64,000 bases of DNA, from NCBI RefSeq assembly GCF_031323975.1, contig NZ_JAVIWS010000001.1, forward strand, positions 930,001 through 994,000, in the 5' to 3' direction. This DNA is from Escherichia ruysiae. GTDB lineage: Bacteria; Pseudomonadota; Gammaproteobacteria; Enterobacterales; Enterobacteriaceae. Below are positions 28,379 to 37,929 of this stretch, piece by piece (position 1 is the stretch's first letter; the number at the start of each line of letters is the position of its first letter). The notes below the pieces were generated by a model, which saw nothing but the letters and a program-made list of their open reading frames with translations, had not been told where the DNA came from and searched no databases. A program made the translations under genes and the position numbers.

Positions 28379-30676
28379 TTACAGCAACTCAAACTCGCCT
28401 TTCTTAACGCGTGCGGAATCAGTGCCGATAAAGACGTTGAACTTGCCTGGCTCGGCGTCATATTTCATCTGTTGATTCCAGAACTTCAGCGCCTCGATAT
28501 CGATCGGGAAGCTGACGGTCTGAGTTTCGCCCGGCTTCAGGGTGATTTTCTCAAAGCCTTTTAGCTGTTTCACCGGGCGACTCATGGAAGCCGTCACATC
28601 CTGCAAGTACATCTGCACTACCGTCGCCCCTTCGCGTTTGCCGGTATTCGTCACCTGCACACTGGCCGTCACTTTGCCGTCACGCTTCATGGTCGGCGCA
28701 GAAAGTTTCACATCAGAGACGGTGAACGTGGTATAGCTCAGACCATAGCCGAACGGATAAAGTGCCCCGTTAGCTTCATCAAAATAACGCGAAGTGTATT
28801 TGTTCGGCTTGTCGGCATTATACGGACGCCCGGTATTCAGATGGCTGTAGTACACAGGGATCTGCCCGACAGAACGCGGGAAGGACATCGGCAGCTTGCC
28901 GGACGGGTTGTAATCGCCAAACAATACATCGGCAATCGCATTCCCCCCTTCCGTACCCGCAAACCAGGTTTCCAGAATCGCGTCGGCCTGCTGATCTTCT
29001 TTCACCAGCGCCAGCGGACGACCGTTCATCAGCACCAGCACCAGCGGTTTACCGGTGGCTTTCAGCGCCGCAATCAAATCACGTTGGCTTTGAGGAATAG
29101 TGATATCGGTACGGCTGGAGGCCTCGTGCGCCATCCCCTGTGCTTCACCGACCACAGCCACCACCACATCAGATTGTTTCGCGGTTTGCACCGCTTCATC
29201 AATCATCTCTTGCGGCGAGCGCGAATCGACTTTGACCGCTTCTTCATACTGATTCAGGAAATCGATAATGCCTTTGTCACTGGTAACGTTCGCCCCTTTG
29301 GCATACAGCACTTTACCGTTTTCACCGACGGCATTTTTAATCCCGGTCAGTACGGTCACGGATTGATCGGCAACACCGGCTGCGGACCAGCTGCCCATCA
29401 CGTCACGTTTACTGTCCGCCAGTGGCCCAACCACCGCAATGGTGGCCGATTTTTTCAGCGGTAACGTTTCGAGACGGTTTTTCAGCAACACCAGGCTTTC
29501 ACGCGCCACTTCACGCGCTTCTTTACGGTGCAGGCGGCTTTCAGCATTGGTATCCACCGGGTCAGACTCTTTCGGCCCAAGGTGGCTGTACGGATCGTTA
29601 AACAGTCCCATGTCATATTTGACGTTCAGTACGTGACGCGCGGCATCGTCCAGCTCTGCCATCGTCACTTTGCCGGATTTGATCAAACCAGGCAGATACT
29701 TCGAGTAATACTCGTCGCTCATGCTCATGTTGATCCCGGATTTCAGCGCCACGCGCACCGCATCTTCCGGATCTGCCGCCGTACCGTGTTTAATCAGTTC
29801 TTTGATTGCGCCATGATCGGAAACGGTGATGCCTTTAAAGCCCCACTGATCGCGCAGCACATCTTTCAGCAGCCAGGAATCGGAGGTGGCTGGCGTGCCG
29901 TTCAGCGAGTTCAACGCCACCATCACCGCGCCGCTGCCTGCATCCAGCCCCGCTTTATACGGCGGCATATAGTCATTAAACAGGCGCTGCGGGCTCATAT
30001 CGACGGTGTTGTACTCTTTACCACCTTCTACCGCGCCGTATGCAGCAAAGTGTTTGACGCTGGTCATCACCGAGTAGCGATCTGCCGGGCTTTTACCCTG
30101 CATCGCTTCCACCATGGTTTTACCCATGATTGAGGTCAGATACGTATCTTCGCCAAAACCTTCGGAAGCACGTCCCCAGCGCGGATCGCGCGAGACATCG
30201 ACCATTGGCGCCCAGGTCATATTCAGGCCATCATCTGCCGCTTCATAAGCAGAGACGCGCCCTACTGTTTTCACCGCATCGAGGTTAAAAGAAGAGGCCA
30301 GGCCGAGGCTAATCGGGAAGACAGTGCGCTGACCGTGCAGCACATCATAGGCAAAGAAGAGAGGAATTTTCAGGCGGCTTAATTCCATCACCTGATCCTG
30401 CATGGCGCGGATATCCTGACGGGTTACGGTGTTGAAAATCGCCCCAACCTGCCCGTCTTTGATCATCTCGCGGATCGCCTCTTTCGGGTTATCCGGGCCG
30501 ACGCTGATTAAGCGCAGTTGACCAATCTTCTCATCAACCGTCATTTTTTTGAGCAGTTCGGTGACGAACGCATCACGCGCTTCGGGCGTTAATGGATGGT
30601 TACCGAACAAATCATCCGCCAGTGCTGGCTGTAAGGCCAGACTTACCGCGATACCTACTGAACATAGCCATTTCAT
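28379..30676 (-). CDS. bglX: BglX, periplasmic beta-glucosidase
   Basis: A 765-residue glycoside hydrolase family 3 enzyme. Signal peptide MKWLCSVGIAVSLALQPALA, cleaved before DDLFG. The catalytic nucleophile is expected at Asp287 in TVSDHGAIKEL. The (alpha/beta)8 domain, the alpha/beta sandwich (about 400-620) and a fibronectin III-like C-terminal domain follow the usual order. ATG 30676 was chosen over the upstream 30748 because it starts the signal peptide. Confidence 0.96.
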   Translation of the reverse strand: MKWLCSVGIAVSLALQPALADDLFGNHPLTPEARDAFVTELLKKMTVDEKIGQLRLISVGPDNPKEAIREMIKDGQVGAIFNTVTRQDIRAMQDQVMELSRLKIPLFFAYDVLHGQRTVFPISLGLASSFNLDAVKTVGRVSAYEAADDGLNMTWAPMVDVSRDPRWGRASEGFGEDTYLTSIMGKTMVEAMQGKSPADRYSVMTSVKHFAAYGAVEGGKEYNTVDMSPQRLFNDYMPPYKAGLDAGSGAVMVALNSLNGTPATSDSWLLKDVLRDQWGFKGITVSDHGAIKELIKHGTAADPEDAVRVALKSGINMSMSDEYYSKYLPGLIKSGKVTMAELDDAARHVLNVKYDMGLFNDPYSHLGPKESDPVDTNAESRLHRKEAREVARESLVLLKNRLETLPLKKSATIAVVGPLADSKRDVMGSWSAAGVADQSVTVLTGIKNAVGENGKVLYAKGANVTSDKGIIDFLNQYEEAVKVDSRSPQEMIDEAVQTAKQSDVVVAVVGEAQGMAHEASSRTDITIPQSQRDLIAALKATGKPLVLVLMNGRPLALVKEDQQADAILETWFAGTEGGNAIADVLFGDYNPSGKLPMSFPRSVGQIPVYYSHLNTGRPYNADKPNKYTSRYFDEANGALYPFGYGLSYTTFTVSDVKLSAPTMKRDGKVTASVQVTNTGKREGATVVQMYLQDVTASMSRPVKQLKGFEKITLKPGETQTVSFPIDIEALKFWNQQMKYDAEPGKFNVFIGTDSARVKKGEFELL

Positions 30677-30871
30677 GTGGATTTTTCTTCCTTTGTTGCC
30701 CGACGTGGCAGCGAAAATGGTGCAAAAACCGTAGTTTGCCATAAGCATGATGGAGAGAGAAAAAGAATGCTCAGTTTATTGTCTGAATTTTCAAAATATT
30801 CACTCGCTGAATTGTCATACAAGGCGCTATTCTAGTTTGTGATATTTTTTCGCCACCACAAGGAGTGGAAA

Positions 30872-32587
30872 ATGTCTTCCATGACAACAACTGATAATAA
30901 AGCCTTTTTGAATGAACTTGCCCGTCTGGTCGGTCATTCACACCTGCTCACCGATCCCGCAAAAACGGCCCGCTATCGCAAGGGCTTCCGTTCTGGTCAG
31001 GGCGACGCGCTGGCTGTCGTTTTCCCTGGCTCACTACTGGAATTGTGGCGGGTGCTGAAAGCCTGCGTTACCGCCGACAAAATTATTCTGATGCAGGCCG
31101 CCAATACCGGTCTGACCGAAGGCTCGACGCCAAACGGTAACGACTATGATCGCGATATCGTGATCATCAGCACCCTGCGTCTCGACAAACTGCACGTTCT
31201 CGGCAAGGGCGAACAAGTGCTGGCATATCCTGGCACCACGCTCTATTCGCTGGAAAAAGCTCTCAAACCGCTGGGTCGCGAACCGCACTCGGTGATTGGT
31301 TCGTCGTGCATAGGTGCATCGGTCATCGGCGGTATCTGTAATAATTCCGGCGGCTCGCTGGTGCAGCGTGGCCCGGCATATACCGAAATGTCGTTATTCG
31401 CGCGCATAAATGAAGACGGCAAACTGACGCTGGTGAACCATCTGGGGATTGATCTGGGCGAAACACCAGAGCAGATCCTCAGCAAGCTGGATGACGATCG
31501 TATCAAAGAAGATGATGTTCGCCACGATGGTCGTCACGCCCACGATTATGATTATGTTCACCGCGTTAGGGATATTGAAGCCGACACACCCGCACGTTAT
31601 AACGCCGACCCGGATCGCCTGTTTGAATCCTCCGGTTGCGCCGGAAAACTGGCAGTATTCGCGGTACGTCTTGATACCTTCGAAGCAGAAAAAAATCAGC
31701 AGGTGTTTTATATAGGCACCAATCAGCCGGAAGTGCTGACTGAAATCCGCCGCCATATTCTGGCTAATTTCGAAAATCTGCCGGTTGCAGGGGAATATAT
31801 GCATCGGGATATCTACGATATCGCGGAAAAATATGGCAAAGACACCTTCCTGATGATCGATAAACTTGGCACCGACAAGATGCCTCTCTTCTTTAACATC
31901 AAAGGGCGTACCGATGCGATGCTGGAGAAAGTGAAATTCTTCCGTCCGCATTTTACCGACCGTGCGATGCAAAAATTCGGTCATCTGTTCCCCAGCCATT
32001 TACCCCCGCGCATGAACAGCTGGCGCGATAAATATGAACATCATCTGCTGTTAAAAATGGCGGGCGATGGCATTGGCGAAGCGAAATCGTGGCTGGTGGA
32101 TTATTTCAAACAGGCTGAAGGTGATTTCTTTGTCTGTACGCCGGAGGAAGGCAGCAAAGCATTTTTACACCGTTTCGCCGCTGCGGGGGCGGCAATTCGT
32201 TATCAGGCCGTGCATTCCGATGAAGTCGAAGACATTCTGGCTCTGGATATTGCTCTGCGGCGTAACGATACCGAGTGGTATGAGCATTTGCCACCGGAGA
32301 TCGACAGCCAGTTGGTACACAAGCTCTATTACGGCCATTTTATGTGCTATGTCTTCCACCAGGATTACATCGTCAAAAAAGGTGTGGATGTACATGCGTT
32401 GAAGGAACAAATGCTGGAGCTGTTACGCCAGCGCGGCGCGCAATATCCTGCCGAGCATAACGTCGGTCATTTGTATAAAGCACCGGAGACGTTGCAGAAG
32501 TTTTATCGCGAGAACGATCCAACCAACAGTATGAACCCTGGGATCGGTAAAACCAGCAAGCGGAAAAACTGGCAGGAAGCAGAGTAA
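30872..32587 (+). CDS. dld: Dld, quinone-dependent D-lactate dehydrogenase
   Basis: A 571-residue FAD enzyme on the inner face of the membrane that oxidises D-lactate to pyruvate and feeds the respiratory chain. The N-terminal FAD-binding PCMH domain has TGLTEGSTPNG and SVIGSSCIGASVIGGICNNSGGSL. The basic membrane-binding and cap domain follows, ending NSMNPGIGKTSKRKN. AAGGAG precedes ATG 30872; the earlier in-frame start adds a non-conserved extension. Convergent with pbpG across a BIME. Confidence 0.96.
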   Translation: MSSMTTTDNKAFLNELARLVGHSHLLTDPAKTARYRKGFRSGQGDALAVVFPGSLLELWRVLKACVTADKIILMQAANTGLTEGSTPNGNDYDRDIVIISTLRLDKLHVLGKGEQVLAYPGTTLYSLEKALKPLGREPHSVIGSSCIGASVIGGICNNSGGSLVQRGPAYTEMSLFARINEDGKLTLVNHLGIDLGETPEQILSKLDDDRIKEDDVRHDGRHAHDYDYVHRVRDIEADTPARYNADPDRLFESSGCAGKLAVFAVRLDTFEAEKNQQVFYIGTNQPEVLTEIRRHILANFENLPVAGEYMHRDIYDIAEKYGKDTFLMIDKLGTDKMPLFFNIKGRTDAMLEKVKFFRPHFTDRAMQKFGHLFPSHLPPRMNSWRDKYEHHLLLKMAGDGIGEAKSWLVDYFKQAEGDFFVCTPEEGSKAFLHRFAAAGAAIRYQAVHSDEVEDILALDIALRRNDTEWYEHLPPEIDSQLVHKLYYGHFMCYVFHQDYIVKKGVDVHALKEQMLELLRQRGAQYPAEHNVGHLYKAPETLQKFYRENDPTNSMNPGIGKTSKRKNWQEAE

Positions 32588-32591
32588 ATAT

Positions 32592-32700
32592 AGCCGGATG
32601 CCTGATGCAGATGTAGGCCTGATAAGATGCGCCAGCATCGCATCAGGCATCGTGCCCGAATGCCGGATGCGGCGTAAACGCCTGATCCGGCCTACAGGCA
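32592..32700. repeat. BIME (multiple REP units) between dld and pbpG
   Basis: Alternating REP arms: GCCGGATGCCTGATGCAGAT, then GTAGGCCTGATAAGATGCGC with CATCGCATCAGGCAT, then TGCCGGATGCGGCGTAAACG and CCTGATCCGGCCTACAGG. It fills almost the whole gap between two convergent genes and probably acts as transcript-end structure for both. Confidence 0.9.
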
Positions 32701-32707
32701 AGCAAAC

Positions 32708-33640
32708 TTAATCGTTCTGTGCCGTCTGCCCCGCCGCCGCCATCTGAGCGGCTTTTTGTTTTTTATAGCTCAACGCCGCAGCCGGAACAGGCATCACTTT
32801 ACCGGTCTCAATCCAGGTACGCAGGCGGCTGGCATCGGCAAAATGGGTATATTTGCCAAATGCATCCATCACCACCAGCGCCACCGGTTTATTATTGATA
32901 ACCGTGCGCATCACCAGGCAATGCCCTGCGGCATTGGTAAAACCGGTTTTGGTTAACTGAATATTCCAGTTATCGCGATAAACCAGATGGTTAGTATTGC
33001 GGAACGGCAGGGTGTACGTCGGATTAGAGAAGGTCGCCATATCTTCACGGGTGGTACTCAACTGACCGATCAACGGATATTGTTTGCTGGCAATCAGCAA
33101 TTTGGTCAGGTCACGGGCCGTCGAAACGTTATGCACCGACAACCCGGTCGGTTCAACAAAGCGCGTGTTGTTCATTCCGAGCGACTTCGCTTTCGCATTC
33201 ATCGCTTTAATAAAAGCGTTATAACCACCAGGATAATGGTGCGCCAGGCTTGCCGCCGCGCGGTTTTCCGAAGACATCAGCGCCAACAACAGCATATCTT
33301 TACGGCTGATTTCGCTGTTCAGTCGCACGCGCGAATAGACCCCTTTCATCTCTGGCGTCTGGCTGATATCCACTTTCAGTTTTTCATCCAGCGGCAGTCG
33401 TGCGTCAAGCACCACCATTGCGGTCATTAATTTGGTGATTGACGCAATCGGACGCACCAGATCCGGGTGGTTCGAATAGATCACTTTGTTGGTATTCAGA
33501 TCAACAATCATCGCACTACCGGAAGCGATTTCCGGCTGCGAAGCTGTGGTAGCGGCGGTCGTTTTCGCAACGGCCTGCGGTGCAAAAGGCACAGCCAGCA
33601 TTAGAGCCAGGCTAAATAAAGAAACTCGAAATTTCGGCAT
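32708..33640 (-). CDS. pbpG: PbpG (PBP7), D-alanyl-D-alanine endopeptidase
   Basis: A 310-residue periplasmic penicillin-binding protein that cleaves DD-crosslinks in peptidoglycan. Signal peptide of about 25 residues (PFAPQAVA). The three active-site motifs are intact: SITK (67-70), SEN (124-126) and KTG (231-233). K-12 has SISK at the first motif, a neutral change at the variable position. Start ATG 33640 gives MPKFRVSLF. Confidence 0.95.
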   Translation of the reverse strand: MPKFRVSLFSLALMLAVPFAPQAVAKTTAATTASQPEIASGSAMIVDLNTNKVIYSNHPDLVRPIASITKLMTAMVVLDARLPLDEKLKVDISQTPEMKGVYSRVRLNSEISRKDMLLLALMSSENRAAASLAHHYPGGYNAFIKAMNAKAKSLGMNNTRFVEPTGLSVHNVSTARDLTKLLIASKQYPLIGQLSTTREDMATFSNPTYTLPFRNTNHLVYRDNWNIQLTKTGFTNAAGHCLVMRTVINNKPVALVVMDAFGKYTHFADASRLRTWIETGKVMPVPAAALSYKKQKAAQMAAAGQTAQND

Positions 33641-33769
33641 GATGAGCATTCAGATAGTGGTTCACGCGCACGGGTTGCGCACCGCCGGAGTAAGGATTTA
33701 CTGAGGCTAGCGACGCCATCATAACGAGCAAAAAGTGCGATCGTCAAAGGAGAATCGTGAGGAAATGCT

Positions 33770-33797
33770 GCATTGCTGACATTTACGTCAGCAATGC
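33770..33797. other. Perfect 11-bp hairpin between yohC and pbpG
   Basis: GCATTGCTGAC and GTCAGCAATGC form a perfect stem around ATTTAC, 17 bases past the yohC stop. There is no T run on either strand, so it is not a classical terminator. It could be a processing or stability element at the end of the yohC transcript or a protein-binding site upstream of pbpG. Confidence 0.6.
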
Positions 33798-33813
33798 AAC
33801 GCAAAAGAACTTT

Positions 33814-34401
33814 CTAGAACAGCCGATAACCGTACCCCCACAGAATAACGGTAATAGCGAGCAGCACTTCCAGCACCAGTACGCCAATCGCCAGCGTCGA
33901 ACTGGAGAAACTAAGACCTTCCTCTTTGTTGATATTCAGGAAGCTCGGAATACCGAGATAAAGCAGATAGCCGGTGTAAAACAGCGCCACCGTGCCGACC
34001 AGCGCGCACAGCCAAACCAGCGGATAAAGCGCCACCAGGCCGCTTAAAAACAGCGGCGTTGCGACATATCCGGCAAAGACCATACAGTGCGCAAGCGATG
34101 GACGTTGCGGATATTTGCGCGCCATCCACCAGATGACTCGCCCCATCACCGCGACCCCTGCCAGCATAACGCCATAAAACAGGACAGCCAGCGCCAGTCC
34201 GGTAAACCAGGATAACTTCAGGATAGTGCCATCGCCAAAATTCCAGCCAATTTGCGTGGTGCCAATGAAGGCACAGATCACCGGAATCGCCGCCATCAGC
34301 AAAACGTGGTGGGTGTAGTGATGAGAAATCGTTTCGTTTTCACGATTAATCACCTGCATTTCACGATCGGGATGGGAAAACAGTCCCCAGACATGGCTCA
34401 T
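33814..34401 (-). CDS. yohC: YohC, Yip1-family inner-membrane protein
   Basis: A 195-residue protein with about five hydrophobic segments, matching the YIP1/DUF1282 family. A soluble N-terminus (MSHVWGLFSHPDREMQVINRE) is followed by membrane helices, e.g. FTGLALAVLFYGVMLAGVAVMG. No catalytic motif is visible; function unknown. It is transcribed away from yohD. Confidence 0.93.
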   Translation of the reverse strand: MSHVWGLFSHPDREMQVINRENETISHHYTHHVLLMAAIPVICAFIGTTQIGWNFGDGTILKLSWFTGLALAVLFYGVMLAGVAVMGRVIWWMARKYPQRPSLAHCMVFAGYVATPLFLSGLVALYPLVWLCALVGTVALFYTGYLLYLGIPSFLNINKEEGLSFSSSTLAIGVLVLEVLLAITVILWGYGYRLF

Positions 34402-34570
34402 ACCGCCCCCTTTTTGTGAGTTGCTGAACCTGACAGTTCAAGTATAAGTCAGCTTGTGGTTATTTTTTGCCCTGTTGTGAAATTTGCGTCGCGTGATGAA
34501 ACGCCTTTTTCTGCGCAAACAATTCACAGGGTGTATGCTTACAGGCAACCAAAGGGAGACAGACTGGCCT

Positions 34571-35149
34571 ATGGATCTCAATACACTCATCTCACAATAT
34601 GGTTATGCCGCGCTGGTGCTCGGCAGTCTGGCAGAGGGTGAAACCGTGACTTTGCTGGGAGGCGTTGCGGCACATCAGGGATTATTAAAATTCCCGCTGG
34701 TGGTTCTTTCTGTGGCGCTTGGCGGCATGATTGGCGACCAGGTGCTTTATCTGTGCGGACGGCGGTTTGGCGGCAAGCTGTTGCGTCGTATCTCAAAGCA
34801 TCAGGATAAAATTGAGCGGGCGCAGAAACTGATCCAGCGCCATCCGTATCTGTTTGTTATTGGCACGCGTTTTATGTATGGCTTTCGGGTCATTGGCCCG
34901 ACGCTGATTGGTGCCAGCCAGTTGCCGCCGAAAATCTTTCTGCCGCTGAATATTCTCGGCGCATTTGCCTGGGCGTTGATTTTTACCACTATCGGTTACG
35001 CCGGTGGTCAGGTGATTGCGCCGTGGTTGCACAGTCTTGATCAGCATCTGAAACACTGGGTCTGGTTGATTCTGGCCGTGGTTCTGGTGGTTGGCGTGCG
35101 CTGGTGGCTGAAACGGCGCGGGAAGAAAAAGCCGAATAATCAGGCATAA
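34571..35149 (+). CDS. yohD: YohD, DedA-family membrane protein
   Basis: A 192-residue DedA/SNARE-associated family inner-membrane protein. Typical motifs are the acidic GSLAEGETVTLLGG near the N-terminus and the basic GTRFMYGFRVIGPTLIGAS segment. DedA proteins support membrane homeostasis and proton-motive-force-dependent processes, some as undecaprenyl-phosphate or phospholipid flippases; YohD's own role is undefined. Start MDLNTLISQYG at 34571 is preferred over an earlier frame start. GGGAGA precedes it. Confidence 0.93.
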   Translation: MDLNTLISQYGYAALVLGSLAEGETVTLLGGVAAHQGLLKFPLVVLSVALGGMIGDQVLYLCGRRFGGKLLRRISKHQDKIERAQKLIQRHPYLFVIGTRFMYGFRVIGPTLIGASQLPPKIFLPLNILGAFAWALIFTTIGYAGGQVIAPWLHSLDQHLKHWVWLILAVVLVVGVRWWLKRRGKKKPNNQA

Positions 35150-35171
35150 AGCAGTTGCCCCAGATAAGTCG

Positions 35172-35240
35172 TTCGCGCCGCATCCGACATCAGGTGCACC
35201 ATGCCTGATGCGACGCTGGCGCGTCTTATCATGCCTACAA
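35172..35240. repeat. REP pair between yohD and yohF
   Basis: GCGCCGCATCCGACATCAGG and GCCTGATGCGACGCTGGCGC followed by GTCTTATCATGCCTACA form REP-type arms between convergent yohD and yohF. The sequence is more diverged from the REP consensus than other copies here. Confidence 0.75.
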
Positions 35241-35274
35241 CATACCCATTGAAATATCCACATATCCCATTGCG

Positions 35275-36036
35275 CTACTCCGGTTTAAACTGCGGATTCG
35301 CCAGCATAAAACCACCATCGACAATCAACGACTGCCCGGTGGTGTAATTTGCGCCTTCGGAACATAGCCAGGCCACCAGACTGGCAATCTCATGCGTTGC
35401 GCCGAAACGCCGCAGGGGAATTGATGGCTCGGCATCGGGCTTCACGTCGCCGTCATCCATGCCGTTCATCGGCGTGGCGATGGCACCTGGCGCGACCGCA
35501 TTCACCAGAATCTTATGCCTGACCAGTTCGAGCGCCATCGATTTGGTTAACCCGCCGAGTGCATGTTTAGCGGCGGTGTAGGCGCTGGCATCCGGCAGCG
35601 GCGTATGTTCATGTACCGATGTAATGTTGATGATGCGACCACCTTGCCCCTGTTTCACCATCTGGCGGGCGGCAATTTGCGAGCATAAAAAAGCACCATC
35701 GACATCAACGGTAAAAATCTTGCGCCACTCATCAAAAGCCATATCAAGAAACGGCGCTTTGGTCATCGCTCCCGCGTTATTCACCAGCACATCAATACGC
35801 CCCAGTCGTTGAATGAGTTTCTCCAGCGCCTGCGCACCTTCTGGTAGATTGCCGAGATCCAGTTGCACCATCTCCGCACGGACGCCGTAGCTAACCACTT
35901 CACGCGCGGTTTCTTTTGCCCCTTCTTCATCTGAGTGCCAGGTAACGCCTATATCAAAACCCTGTTGCGCCAGTAATAACGCGCACTCTTTACCGATCCC
36001 CGAATCGGAGGCGGTAATTATCGCGACCTGTGCCAT
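35275..36036 (-). CDS. yohF: YohF, short-chain dehydrogenase/reductase
   Basis: A 253-residue classical SDR. Cofactor motif TASDSGIGKECA near residue 8, NNAG at about 85, and the catalytic Ser/Tyr-X3-Lys in ITSVHEHTPLPDASAYTAAKHALGG. The substrate is not established, although an acetoin dehydrogenase assignment has been proposed for the K-12 protein. Start ATG 36036 (MAQVAIITASDSG) is the family start. Confidence 0.94.
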   Translation of the reverse strand: MAQVAIITASDSGIGKECALLLAQQGFDIGVTWHSDEEGAKETAREVVSYGVRAEMVQLDLGNLPEGAQALEKLIQRLGRIDVLVNNAGAMTKAPFLDMAFDEWRKIFTVDVDGAFLCSQIAARQMVKQGQGGRIINITSVHEHTPLPDASAYTAAKHALGGLTKSMALELVRHKILVNAVAPGAIATPMNGMDDGDVKPDAEPSIPLRRFGATHEIASLVAWLCSEGANYTTGQSLIVDGGFMLANPQFKPE

Positions 36037-36088
36037 CGAGTTCTCCACTTAACGCTGAATAAACGTTAAGTATAGAAGGCGCATATCA

Positions 36089-37525
36089 TCAGCGTTTGTA
36101 GCCCCCACCCAGCGCGCCGGTGAGTTGAACGGAGGCATCCAGCCACTGCCCCTGCAAGAGCAGACCGTTCGCCCGTTCACGCAGCGCCGGGATTCTGGCT
36201 TCGCTGACGCGGGAACCAGCAATGATGCCCGCGTTAAAGCGTGCCTGCGCAAGACCTACCACACGCAGGGCATCGCGCTCAATTTGCGCCTGATGCTGGT
36301 TTTTCTCCACCAACGTCTGAACCTGACTGGCTGCCCGCGCCACGTCATTTACCGCTTCAACCACCGCTTTGTTGTAGCTGGCGATAGACAAGTTGCTTTC
36401 GGCTTTCGCGATATCGAGGTTGGCGTTAAGACGGCCGCTATCGAAAATGGGTAGCGTCAGGCCTGCCGTAACGCCCATTTGCTGCGCGGAATGGCGGAAC
36501 AGATCGCTTAAGTGCAATGCATCTTGTTGCAGGAAGGCCATCAGGTTTATGTCGGGGTAAAAGGCCGCTTTTGCCGCGTCGATGCTGCTTAAGGATGATT
36601 CAACGTACCAGTGCGCCGCCTGCAAATCGGCACGGCGTGCCAGCAAGGAATAACCCAGTTCATCAGGAAGCTGGCTTGCCACTTCAGGCAGCACGACCGG
36701 ATGCAGCTTTAAGGCGCTCGCCTGGCTGTTAGTCAGCGCACTTAACCGCGCCTCAATAATTTTCATTTTTCCCGCCGCATCGTTGCGCTGCTGCCGGGTT
36801 TTACTGGCATTAATATCGGTTTCCACACCTTCAACCGAAGAGGTAATTCCGTTTTTATACAACTGGCGATCGGTCGCGATAATGGTGTTCTGCTCTTTTT
36901 CGATTTGCTGCAAGACAGTATTTAACGCCGCCTGGGTTTGCCACTCCCAGTACAGACGTGCCACGCTGCCAGCCAGCAATTGGCGAGTTTGCTCGCGTTC
37001 CGCCACCCGTGCTTTAACCGTACCCAGGCGAGCAGTAACCTCCGCCCGATTCTTTCCCCAGATATCAAGATGCCAGCCCGCCGTTAAGCCAAAAGTACCG
37101 TTGGTGTACCACGGACCGGTCGTACCTGCCGCAGGATCGTTCAGAGCAAACGGCCCCATTAACCCTTCTGCCGACATTTTTTGCCGCTCCATATCCGCAG
37201 AAAAGTCGATCTGCGGACCATCCTGAGTGGCTACAGCTTTCGCCTGGGCTTCAGCCAGTTGAATGCGCTGTTCAGCCACCTGCATATCCGGTGCGTTCTG
37301 TAGTGCATTGTTAATTAATGAAGTGAGTTGATTATCGTGATATTCCAGCCACCACTGACTGTCTGGCCAACCATTCTTCAGCGCCATGGGTAATGCGGCG
37401 TCAACTTGTGCAGCGGGCGTTTGCTGGCTTAACGCCTGGCGGGTTTCGTGCACAGGCGCACATCCGGCCAGCATAAGCAACAGCGGAAAACAGGCGATGG
37501 CTGGATAAAAGGGATCACGATTCAT
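36089..37525 (-). CDS. mdtQ: MdtQ (YohG), outer-membrane efflux channel lipoprotein
   Basis: A 478-residue NodT/OprM-type outer-membrane factor. The signal peptide ends in lipobox LAGC (Cys22), so it should be a lipoprotein. Two repeated efflux domains are visible (about 60-260 and 280-470), including YSLLARRADLQAAHWYVES and LPIFDSGRLNANLDIAKAE. The frame is complete here, whereas the K-12 MG1655 copy is annotated as a pseudogene. No adjacent inner-membrane pump gene is present, so it must pair with components encoded elsewhere. Confidence 0.9.
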   Translation of the reverse strand: MNRDPFYPAIACFPLLLMLAGCAPVHETRQALSQQTPAAQVDAALPMALKNGWPDSQWWLEYHDNQLTSLINNALQNAPDMQVAEQRIQLAEAQAKAVATQDGPQIDFSADMERQKMSAEGLMGPFALNDPAAGTTGPWYTNGTFGLTAGWHLDIWGKNRAEVTARLGTVKARVAEREQTRQLLAGSVARLYWEWQTQAALNTVLQQIEKEQNTIIATDRQLYKNGITSSVEGVETDINASKTRQQRNDAAGKMKIIEARLSALTNSQASALKLHPVVLPEVASQLPDELGYSLLARRADLQAAHWYVESSLSSIDAAKAAFYPDINLMAFLQQDALHLSDLFRHSAQQMGVTAGLTLPIFDSGRLNANLDIAKAESNLSIASYNKAVVEAVNDVARAASQVQTLVEKNQHQAQIERDALRVVGLAQARFNAGIIAGSRVSEARIPALRERANGLLLQGQWLDASVQLTGALGGGYKR

Positions 37526-37747
37526 GGGGAATAATCAGGTAAGAAATGGTGCGCGGAGATTACCGTGTGTTGCGATATATTTTTTAGTTTCGCGTGGCAA
37601 TACATCACTGGCAATAAAACGACATATCCAGAAAAACATACAGTAAGTAAATGATATTCTCCGATTTATCTTAATCGGTTATGAATAACGGCAAAGGGTT
37701 TTATTTTTTCCTATACTTACTCAGCACTCACAAATAAAGGAACGCCA

Positions 37748-37831
37748 ATGAAAATTATACTCTGGGCTGTATTGATTATTTTCCTGATTGGGCTACTGGT
37801 GGTGACTGGCGTATTTAAGATGATATTTTAA
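37748..37831 (+). CDS. yohP: YohP, 27-residue membrane protein
   Basis: ATG 37748 after AAGGAA opens a 27-codon frame, MKIILWAVLIIFLIGLLVV then TGVFKMIF. It is a single hydrophobic helix with lysines at both ends and corresponds to K-12 YohP, a stress-expressed small inner-membrane protein whose mRNA is membrane-targeted. Divergent from mdtQ. Confidence 0.92.
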   Translation: MKIILWAVLIIFLIGLLVVTGVFKMIF

Positions 37832-37929
37832 AATTAATTAATGTCATCAGATCCGAAAATAACAAGAATATTTCAGTCTCTCATCCTGTTGCGCTCCTGT
37901 CATGTGCATTGCTTCATATAATCACTGGC

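Noticed and set aside
28841..30133. Two long plus-strand frames (207 and 201 codons) inside bglX
   Set aside because: Shadows of bglX, rich in His, Arg and Gln as expected for antisense translation, with no start signal.
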